Assembly: GCA_009760885.1 (NCBI GenBank) | Contig: CM019692.1 | Location: 51,830,355-51,894,354 of the forward strand | Source: Achatina immaculata | Lineage: Eukaryota > Mollusca > Gastropoda > Stylommatophora > Achatinidae | Reading direction: 5' to 3' | Length of the DNA: 64,000 nt | Shown: piece by piece, positions 59,401-64,000 of the stretch | Layout: each line of letters begins with the position of its first letter | Position numbering within the stretch: position 1 is the stretch's first letter | The notes under the pieces: generated by a model | Told to the model about the DNA's origin: nothing | Database searches by the model: none | Seen by the model: the letters and a program-made list of their open reading frames with translations, nothing else | Position numbers and translations under genes: made by a program

Positions 59401-61093
59401 TGTCTTATTCTTAAGAAGTTTGTCGCTTGGAAATGTCTTATTCTCAAGAAGTTTTTTGCTTGGAAATGTCTTATTCTCCATGAGTTTACTGTTTTAAAAA
59501 TCTTATTCTCAAGGAGTTTGTTGCTTCTAAATGGCTTATTCTTAAGGAGTTTGTTGCTTGGATGTCTTATTCCCCATGAGTTTACTGTTTTAAAAATTTC
59601 ATTCTCAAGGAGTTTGCTTCTTTACAAAGTTAGAGATCTCGTGCGGATGTGTTTTACAGTCCTGGAAAAATGGGTACCTGACACATCTCTGTTAAGAAAG
59701 CATTGAAAATAATTCTGGAAATATGTTTGTAAGAAAGAGTAGGAAACTCTGAAATCTAAAAGCATGCTGGAATATAGAACATTAACCATGTAACGAAACA
59801 ACGAAGGTGGAAAGGGTTCTTAGTGTACTATATGGAACAAAAACTGCACGGCGAAAGAAAACAGTGAACTGGATTTCGAAGAGAAAAAAACGATGACAGG
59901 GCAGATCAAGGCGATAAGAAACTGGATTTCGAAGAGAAAAAACGATGACAGGGCAGACCAAGGCGATAAGAAACTGGATTTCGAAGAGAAAAAGATGAGA
60001 GGGCAAACAAAGGATAAGAAACTGGATTTCGTAAAGAAAAAGATGAGAGGGCAAACAAAGGATAAGAAACTGGATTTCGTAAAGAAAACAGATGATAAGG
60101 CAGACAGAGGATAAGAAACTGATAAGATAAGAATTATAAAAACAAAAAAAAACGCAAGAAAGAAATAGAGACTGAAGATCGAGTTTGGAGGACACACATA
60201 CTTACCATATGTACCCCTGGATGCTCCGAGAAGATAATATTATCCATACCTTTATGCTGTCACACTCCGAGTTACGCCTTTCATACTTACAGTCGAGCTT
60301 CAAATGGAAAAGTTGGACATGTTTCTGTGATTAATTTACACACATTTACTCTTCTACATGCACTATAAATTCACCACAAGACAAGAGGAGATAAAAATTC
60401 GCGCTGCATCACCATTTGGTGAGTACATAAAATGCACAGCGTGAGTCATTGAAATGTCGTGACGGAATGATTTATATTCACTGTAAAAGCAGTCACTGCG
60501 CTAATTTGAATTCTGTTGGTATTTGAAAGTGATGGTAAACATGTGTATTCATCTTGTAAAATGTTGTAGTAGTGAACTGTACCAAGTACCCGACCTTCCC
60601 CCTGTAACGACCGATATAAAGCAAGGTCAACTCCCAACCAAATGCTCTGTCAAAAATGAATTTACAGTCACAGAATTTACAGCACTTTGTCTTGGAATGA
60701 TACATAATGGGAACAAGAATGAGTGGAAGACCAATGCAAAATGGCTGCAAGACATCGTTGATAATCTGCAAATGGATGCATCAGCAGCAAGGCATCTTGC
60801 TTACAACAGAGAGGCCTACAGAAGAGCTGTTAGGGAAGCAACATTCCGCAATGGACATACAAATGACTGACTGACTTCTTGTGCTATTATCTGCTGTGAT
60901 TATAATACCAAAATGATTATCGAATATTTTTCTTGTTATTGCTGTATATGCTCCAGGTTGTCAGGTTGGCCGACGCACCCACTTCACCAGAGTATTTGCT
61001 CACGTTGAAGACTGCATCCAACGTACTTGCGTATGTCATGACAATGGGGAGTGGTCTTGCAAGAGAACAGCCAATGACATTAAAGTCTGCTGA
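36308..61093 (+). CDS. Large secreted protein with 26 VWC-like cysteine modules (six-exon gene)
   Basis: Exons 36308-36310, 38620-38686, 46739-46816, 49375-49450, 52385-58917 and 60957-61093 join in phase into 2297 codons plus stop. Predicted product: signal peptide, a short Pro/Arg-rich leader, then 26 modules of about 47 residues. The consensus is C-x2-C, GxxF/Y, G/D-C, about 4-5 residues, C-x-C-x-C, D/N-G-S-W, C-P and a final I/V-C. This 8-Cys pattern resembles the first half of the von Willebrand C domain. Modules are grouped: 2; 5; 10; 1; 2; 2; then 4. The groups are split by Ser-rich, Thr/Arg-repeat and Gly/Pro/Tyr linkers. Such modules usually bind growth factors or build extracellular matrix; which applies here is unknown. 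No membrane helix was seen after the signal. The last four exons are strong; the first two are tentative. No AATAAA follows; the nearest ATTAAA is at about 61773. Confidence 0.8.
36312..36605. repeat. 27-bp minisatellite (GTTATTTGTTCACAAATTAAAAGTGCA)n
   Basis: About eleven units, starting immediately after the proposed exon 1 donor. Open in both strands because 27 is a multiple of 3; the frames are not genes. Confidence 0.95.
36720..37230. other. No supported gene; G-run at 37137-37156
   Basis: Intronic in the proposed model. Contains a run of about 18 G and no recognised repeat family. Confidence 0.4.
37232..37497 (-). mobile_element. tRNA-derived SINE
   Basis: The minus-strand head reads GAGTGGCGAAGTGGTTAGTG with B-box GGGTTCGAATCC, then GGGTACCCGACTTCTTC and the shared CGTGATACTGACCATATCAC body. 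Confidence 0.88.
38030..38392. repeat. ~60-bp minisatellite (GATCTAGAACAGAACTTATTCTCTAGAACTACGTAGAC...)n
   Basis: About six units rich in TCTAGA; located just upstream of the proposed exon 2. Confidence 0.9.
38620..38686 (+). CDS. VWC-array gene, proposed exon 2 (signal peptide)
   Basis: Acceptor CTTTCAG and donor GTAAGA. Reads VTRGDALTFSLFVFLQTSVY and VIG, a clear hydrophobic signal core. Leaves one base, which fits the next exon. Confidence 0.45.
38968..39255 (-). mobile_element. tRNA-derived SINE
   Basis: The minus-strand head has the B-box-like GGGTTCAGGTCCCAG, then the shared body and an AGGTAAAATCC-type end at 38968. Confidence 0.85.
39256..40516. other. No supported gene; G-run at 39523-39541
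   Basis: AT-rich intronic sequence with one run of about 18 G. No repeat family was recognised. Confidence 0.4.
40517..40842. repeat. Dispersed repeat family A, copy 2
   Basis: Matches 1-315 from its first base, so the shared element probably begins at or before 40517. Confidence 0.88.
41012..41080 (+). mobile_element. LINE 3' end with (ATCA)n tail
   Basis: Plus-strand match to the end at 15660-15720 (codes CPILNPLEAKINQSI) with ATCAATCAATC at the end. Only about 60 bp is present. Confidence 0.6.
41080..42320. other. No supported gene; (CT)n at 41397-41443
   Basis: AT-rich with one CT microsatellite; no exon was recognised. Confidence 0.4.
42430..43155 (+). mobile_element. LINE family 4, decayed RT C-terminal half
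   Basis: Frames in order: ISPGKTEIMTVARVDTPINI and HFKYLGSIFSTKKEK, then IEIENRCNKANQLIGQMAPI after a frame break, MRFLRRILGISRMGRIRN, and GRGRGRPCK with a final stop-bearing tail. The YLGS and RRILGI blocks identify a LINE RT C-terminus. Dead copy. Confidence 0.88.
43194..43318. repeat. 29-bp minisatellite (AAAAGATAACCATCTTCCTGCTGTTAT)n
   Basis: Four near-identical units. Confidence 0.93.
43405..43715 (+). repeat. Dispersed repeat family B, copy 4
   Basis: Aligns with the copies at 14645 and 34725 (CCTGGAACTGCGAGCTAGAT at the start, GTTACTGGGGACACTAACGA later). Confidence 0.7.
43800..43940. repeat. ~48-bp tandem repeat, three units
   Basis: Units contain GTAACAAGTTCATGTGTTGA followed by TTCAATCTAGTAAAGGAA. 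Confidence 0.85.
44500..44765 (-). mobile_element. Mariner transposase C-terminal remnant
   Basis: The minus strand reads, with stops, HPAY.PDLATCDYHVFEPLKE and later RIQALVKR, then CIECDSDYIEK, the last third of a classical mariner transposase (the PDLATCDYH block carries the third catalytic Asp). No terminal repeat was found. Confidence 0.75.
45045..45712. repeat. 36-bp minisatellite (GTGGCTGGAAGTAATGCATCCAGTCTTCGTCTCACA)n
   Basis: About eight clean 36-bp units, then about ten shorter, diverged units. The array is open on both strands in several frames, which explains the long Cys- or Leu-rich frames; none is a gene. Confidence 0.96.
45895..45968. repeat. 12-bp tandem repeat (TCTGTCTACAAC)n
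   Basis: Five to six units. Confidence 0.9.
46739..46816 (+). CDS. VWC-array gene, proposed exon 3 (leader)
   Basis: Acceptor TTTTGCAG and donor GTGAGT. The phase-matched frame reads VPDAPPASSRNVDVRQTEAR and RSQLS: polar, with RR. Phase 1 in and phase 1 out, so it can be joined between 38686 and 49375. Confidence 0.52.
46920..47715. repeat. (CTA)n microsatellite, about 800 bp
   Basis: Long imperfect CTA/CTG/TTA array inside the intron before exon 4; the poly-Leu and poly-Thr frames are artefacts. Confidence 0.96.
48175..48645 (+). mobile_element. LINE family 5, decayed 3' end
   Basis: With frame breaks it reads like the C-terminal part of a LINE ORF: LYARHE-like, a TNSEVLQRSKLL-like block, RKMRWLGH-like, then a LDLAKSHW-like end, with many stops. 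Confidence 0.7.
48626..48870. repeat. ~25-bp minisatellite (AGAGTCATTGGTAGAGTCATTCATG)n
   Basis: About ten variable units, starting at the end of the LINE family 5 relic; it probably grew from the element's tail. Confidence 0.9.
48978..49370 (-). mobile_element. LINE family 1, 5'-truncated copy ending at an exon
   Basis: Reverse complement of the last ~360 bp of the family; (ATC)n tail at 48980-49014. Similarity runs to the CAGCTTCCAATTATTTGT stretch, a few bases before the acceptor of the exon at 49375. Confidence 0.9.
49375..49450 (+). CDS. VWC-array gene, exon 4 (first half of module 1)
   Basis: Acceptor TTCTCAG and donor GTGAGT. Reads CVSCSVNGKLYDGHSRFQYE and EGCY, the N-terminal half of a module with CxxC, Gly and GC at the right spacing. 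Its second half (CICRCDGSWECP) starts the next exon, and the AG|G codon split fits exactly. Confidence 0.92.
49770..50030 (+). mobile_element. LINE family 3, 3'-end fragment, copy 2
   Basis: Close to 27385-27625, with the same GGCATGGGAAGGATATA terminus. Confidence 0.88.
50325..50445. repeat. (CTA)n microsatellite
   Basis: About 120 bp, intronic. Confidence 0.95.
50530..51108. repeat. 39-bp minisatellite (CTACATAGACCCCTGGCCTGCCACACCAACAAACATAAA)n
   Basis: About 15 units, nearly identical. As 39 is a multiple of 3, both strands show long periodic frames that are not genes. Confidence 0.96.
51109..51490 (-). mobile_element. Possible hAT-like element end
   Basis: The stretch ends (plus strand) GCCTGAGAACCACTG near 51488, so the minus strand begins CAGTGGTTCTCAGGC, as hAT MITE ends do. 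The other end was not found; the 39-bp array may lie within the element. Confidence 0.35.
51850..52118 (+). mobile_element. tRNA-derived SINE with target-site duplication
   Basis: tRNA-like head with A-box region TAGCGTAGTGGTTAGAGCAC and B-box GGGTTCGAATCCC, then AAATGGGTACCAGAGAAAAT. It is flanked by AAAGGTAACAAG at 51838-51849 and 52119-52130, an exact 12-bp duplication. Confidence 0.92.
52119..52345 (-). mobile_element. tRNA-derived SINE, minus strand
   Basis: The body matches the other SINEs. Its tail lies at 52119 and was the target of the plus-strand SINE. Its head ends about 40 bp before the splice acceptor of exon 5. Confidence 0.85.
52385..58917 (+). CDS. VWC-array gene, exon 5 (6.5 kb, 24 whole modules plus half of module 1)
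   Basis: The exon begins after AACAACAG and ends at AAAAG before GTAATG. An in-frame TAA at about 52362 shows it cannot extend further upstream. It encodes the second half of module 1 and modules 2 to 25. Modules 2-9 and 18 have five residues between the central Cys and the CxCxC; most others have four. The linkers are: Ser-rich with AGY triplets (52740-53220); a 13-residue Thr/Arg repeat (54204-54665); a Ser-rich block (56560-56690); a Ser-rich, acidic block (56830-57200); and a Gly/Pro/Tyr block (57540-57780). The module cysteines are intact throughout, which argues for a functional gene. An open frame of this length (more than 2170 codons) does not occur by chance. Confidence 0.95.
52740..53220 (+). 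repeat. Coding Ser-rich repeat (SGSSVRSSESS-like)
   Basis: Triplets AGT/AGC/GGA code for Ser and Gly with interspersed Arg and Glu. The 30- to 33-bp super-repeat GTAGTGGTAGGAGCAGTGAA is visible. It separates module 2 from module 3. Confidence 0.93.
54204..54665 (+). repeat. Coding 39-bp minisatellite (TDTRAGTETRVAG)n
   Basis: About 12 units of 13 residues, with variation confined to a few positions (G/S/N after RA; A/S after RV). It separates module 7 from module 8. All three forward frames stay open, so the overlapping Leu/Gln frame is a shadow. Confidence 0.96.
56560..56690 (+). repeat. Coding Ser run (AGC/AGT)n
   Basis: A run of about 17 Ser codons followed by SRRTSGSSSITSSGSSS, between modules 17 and 18. 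Confidence 0.9.
59160..59625. repeat. ~33-bp minisatellite (TTTGTTGCTTGGAAATGTCTTATTCTCAAGAAG)n
   Basis: About 13 diverged units. Confidence 0.94.
59868..60120. repeat. ~50-bp minisatellite (GATAAGAAACTGGATTTCGAAGAG...)n
   Basis: Five units with variable interior. Confidence 0.92.
60690..60875 (+). mobile_element. LINE family 2, 3'-end fragment
   Basis: The frame contains WLQDIVDNLQMDASAARHLA and [20 protein letters not shown], ending in an ATGACTGACTGAC tail about 80 bp before the last exon. Confidence 0.9.
60957..61093 (+). CDS. VWC-array gene, exon 6 (C-terminus)
   Basis: Acceptor TGCTCCAG. Joins in phase (G + GT) and reads GCQVGRRTHFTRVFAHVEDC, then IQRTCVCHDNGEWSCKRTAN and DIKVC before TGA. 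It is a final module lacking one Cys of the CxxC pair and one of the central cluster; the stop follows the last Cys directly. Confidence 0.87.
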
Positions 61094-62670
61094 AACCCAC
61101 AGCTGTCTGTTAAACCAGCCCTAATTTTATTACTATTGTTTAGCTTCCCGTATAAACTTTGCCTCATGAACTTACGATATTATGTTAAAACTTCTATGGA
61201 GTTTTTTATTTGATATTTCTTATACACTGTCAAGGATCTCTTAAAGGGAAGGTAGTTTTGTATATAGTTTCAATCCTTTGCTACCGACTTTTCAAATCAG
61301 CGTCCCTTGCTCAAGACAACGTATCTATGTATTAACGTACAGAAAGAAATTATTAGTGCTAGTTAATGGTCTATTTTAAAAAAAAAACAGCTATCTTCTG
61401 GGTTTCACAAAAGTCGTTATACAAGAATGTAAAAATTTTAATTTAGGTGAAACAAAATAAGAGACTGGAGCTGTACAAATCTAGACTTAAACGCAATTTC
61501 TTTACGTTTTTGAAACTGAAATGACTTTTGGGAGTGTATATCCGCAATCTTTCTGTCCATGACTTAAATGTTTCAGTATGTTGTATTTATATACATAAAA
61601 ATCAACTGATTACAATTTTTTAAACCAGCTAGGATGGCAGATAACTTGTATTTTGCTTAAACATTGGCTTACCAACGAAATATAACAGAATTAATGGTGT
61701 TAGTTCAGAGAAACTGCGTTAAGTACTTCTCAAAATGGTAGCCAAGATTAGTACTCGCAGGCTAACAGGCCTATTAAAAACAAGATTTGGTTAATTCGAG
61801 TCTAGGTAGTTCCATATTCTGTATTATTAAGTTATTGTTTTATGTTTTAAAAGCTGTTTGCAGTGTTTCAGTACACGGACTGCAGCTTACGTTAGTCTCA
61901 AAGATCATTCCGTAGGGTGCTGTAATGGCTGACGGCAAATGAAAAGATGAGTGGCGATAAGCCCGTGTAAACAAAGGTGTTAAGTTTTGTTTAGGAAAAA
62001 AAAGAGCATTTACTTAAACAACAGAATTTTTAAAAGAAACGCAATTGCTGTAAACAAGAGAATTCATTGATATCTAGAAAGGACAATATTATGAAGTTGT
62101 TTTTTTTTAGTTTAAAAAAGGCTTTCTTTACATAGGAAATAGCAAATCTTAAAATTTAAAAAAAACATAATTCATAAAATATAAATATCATTAATTTAAA
62201 CAAGAAAATCAATAAACATCATTAGTTTCAACATCAGAATCAACTGTAGTTTATTTTAAAAAACCCAAACAAATCTCATAAAATAACAACTAAAAAACTC
62301 ATACAGCAGCGTTAATTTGAACTCCAAAATTAAAAGGTAAAAGGTTTTAGTTTCAACATAACAGCGTGTGATCGTGAAGATAGCCAATCAAACGGTGAAT
62401 ATGTCTTATTTGTTAAATATTGAACTTAATATTCCTATATCAGGAATATATTCCAGTCCATTTTCCAAAATACGTTCGTAAATGCTTTGCCCATGGTACA
62501 TTCAAACATTTGCCCGATATCATTCGCTTTACTGCATGCTTTTCTTGTTCCCCAGTTTGCATTTATTATATCGAGAAAATAAACATTCAAACAAGTCAGA
62601 GTTTGTTCTGGAAACGTTTTGTTGTAAAAGTTTACGATAGGTGTGGCCTTGTTTTTGCTTACTCGAAAGT
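61094..62670. other. 3' flank of the VWC-array gene; no further gene seen
   Basis: AT-rich; presumed 3' untranslated region then intergenic DNA. ATTAAA at about 61773 is the best poly(A) candidate. No AATAAA occurs in the first 1.4 kb. Confidence 0.45.
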
Positions 62671-62674
62671 GAGT

Positions 62675-62870
62675 AGGCATTGTTCTTGCTTACTCGAAGG
62701 TGAGTAGGCGTTTCTCTTTCTGGCTCGAGGGTGAGTAGGCTTTGTTCTTGCTCACCCAAAGGTGAGTAGACCTTGCTCTTTCTAGTTCGAGGGTGAGTAG
62801 GCCTTGTTCGTGCTGGCACGAGAGTGAGTAGGCTATGTTCTTTCTGGGTCAAGGGTGAGTATGCCTTGTA
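62675..62870. repeat. ~36-bp minisatellite (GGTGAGTAGGCNTTGTTCTTGCT...)n
   Basis: About six units, each with a GGTGAGTAGG core that resembles a 5' splice site. Confidence 0.92.
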
Positions 62871-62907
62871 CATGCTAGCTAACGGCAAGCTACGTCGTAA
62901 CTGCTAG

Positions 62908-63030
62908 CGAGAGAGAGAGAGAGAGAAAGACAGGCACAGAGAGAGTAAGAGAGAGAGTGAGAGAGAGACAGAGTGAGACAGAGAGAGTGAAGTGAGAGAG
63001 ACAGAGTGAGAGAGACGAGGGAGAGAGAGA
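62908..63030. repeat. (GA)n-rich microsatellite
   Basis: GA dinucleotides with CA and GT interruptions. Confidence 0.93.
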
Positions 63031-63078
63031 TCTTGTACATACTAGCTAAATACAAGCTACGTCTTGTATCTACTAGAC

Positions 63079-63359
63079 CAGCGGTTCTCAGACCCTTTTG
63101 CTGCACGGCCCACATTTAAAAGTCAAACATTTTTTGTGGCCCACTAATAAAGTGCTTTATATTTGCAACGTATAAATCTAATTTTATAAAGTATTATGTA
63201 ATATTTTCTCTACATGTTTAACTTTATATTCATTGCTACACAAAAGTTCTTTTCATTTACTAATACAGCGACCTACAATCCTGCGGCTTGCATCCGTGCA
63301 GTTTGTCCCTATGCACTGCGTGAAAAATGCCGAATAATTTTTTATTGTATCTACTTTTA

Positions 63360-63391
<32 letters not shown>

Positions 63392-63486
63392 TTTTTTTTT
63401 TTGATGCTTCGAGACTTCAGCGCGGCCCACAATACTCTCTGTCACAGCCCACCTTTGGGCTGCGATCCATGGGTTCAGAACCAGTG
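63079..63486. mobile_element. hAT-type MITE, 408 bp
   Basis: Flanked by the exact 8-bp duplication TACTAGAC (63071-63078 and 63487-63494). Ends: CAGCGGTTCTCAGACCC at the left and, on the other strand, CACTGGTTCTGAACCC at the right. It has no transposase; a CT-run lies inside. The 8-bp duplication and the ends are diagnostic for hAT. Confidence 0.9.
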
Positions 63487-63614
63487 TACTAGACAAACGG
63501 ACGGACGGACAGATAAGATCTCGTACACATTAGTCTAACGAGAAAGCACTGAACCAGGTCCAAACATCAGCGAAGGCGCTTCTAGGGAAAAAAACACCAC
63601 CCAGCACACCTGGT

Positions 63615-63935
63615 TCAGGGCGCTTTTAGTGGCGAAGTGGTTAATCTACTAGTCTATCACGGCCAAGTTGCGGTGGTTCGAATCCAACCCATATTTTTTA
63701 ATTCTAGGATTAAACGTCATGATAATTTAGAGAAGACCGTATTGGAAGGATACATAATGGGAAAAAGAAAAAGAGGAAGACCGAAACGAAGATGGCTGCA
63801 AGACATCGTTGATGATCTGGAAATGGATGCAGCAGCAGCAGGCCATCTTGCTCACAACCGAGAGGCCTACAGGAGTGCTGTTTGGGAGGCAAAGTTCCGC
63901 AAGGGACATGCAAAGGAATGAATGAATGAATGAGG
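63615..63935 (+). mobile_element. Chimeric SINE: tRNA-like head plus LINE family 2 3' tail
   Basis: The head reads TTTTAGTGGCGAAGTGGTTA with B-box GTGGTTCGAATCC (to about 63690). A TTTTTTAATTC spacer follows, then the LINE family 2 end (codes LEKTVLEGYIMGKRKRGRPK, then NREAYRSAVWEAKFRKGHAK) and an (AATG)n tail. A tRNA head joined to a LINE end is how SINEs borrow a LINE's reverse transcriptase. Confidence 0.8.
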
Positions 63936-64000
63936 ATACTGATAACTTCTGTCCAGTTTATTTCTACCAAATGTCTCATCAAAGTTTATTCTGGCAGACC

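Larger units (their letters stand above)
58918..60956 (+). other. Last intron of the VWC-array gene
   Basis: Phase 1 intron, GTAATG to TGCTCCAG. Contains two minisatellites and a LINE family 2 fragment near the acceptor. The open frame running past 58917 to the TAA at 58962 is a read-through of the donor, not the true C-terminus. Confidence 0.8.

Overview
This is a metazoan nuclear genome window, most likely from a lophotrochozoan and probably a gastropod-like mollusc. The grounds are split genes with GT/AG introns, many 5'-truncated non-LTR retrotransposons with short simple-repeat tails, tRNA-derived SINEs, mariner and hAT elements, and a very high load of mini- and microsatellites. No RNA polymerase II promoter could be placed with confidence. 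The species assignment is inference.

Two host genes can be reconstructed from splice sites and reading phase. (1) Minus strand, 15224 to 6345: a five-exon gene for a 221-residue secreted protein of the MOLO1 / TPM-domain family, relatives of the nematode modulator of levamisole receptor. Its introns hold an almost intact non-LTR reverse transcriptase ORF, a deleted mariner, a LINE RNase H fragment and other repeats. (2) Plus strand, about 36308 to 61093: a six-exon gene predicted to encode a 2297-residue secreted protein. It has 26 copies of an 8-cysteine module related to the von Willebrand factor type C (VWC) N-terminal half. One 6.5 kb exon (52385-58917) carries 24 of the modules and the second half of another, separated by Ser-rich, Thr/Arg-repeat and Gly/Pro linkers. 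The exon phases agree throughout; the first three exons are less certain. A possible 3' end of a third, unidentified plus-strand gene lies at 3426-3927.

Layout: 1-2.7 kb, dispersed repeat and a decayed LINE. 3.4-3.9 kb, candidate terminal exons. 4.9-15.2 kb, MOLO1-like gene and its neighbouring retroelements. 15.4-18.6 kb, tandem arrays, LINE and SINE ends. 19.2-23.4 kb, a palindromic tRNA-like element and a recent 1.8 kb tandem duplication. 23.5-36.3 kb, a repeat desert (minisatellites, Penelope-like fragment, two mariner-type elements, CTA microsatellites). 36.3-61.1 kb, the VWC-array gene, whose introns are full of minisatellites and transposable elements. 61.1-64 kb, AT-rich 3' flank, an hAT MITE and a chimeric SINE/LINE.

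There is no sign that the two genes act in one pathway; both products appear to be secreted or extracellular. The most unusual objects are the VWC-array gene, transposons ending at or near three of its splice acceptors, the palindromic element beside a fresh tandem duplication, and several multicopy repeats I could not name. All exon models come from reading the sequence by eye and need transcript support.
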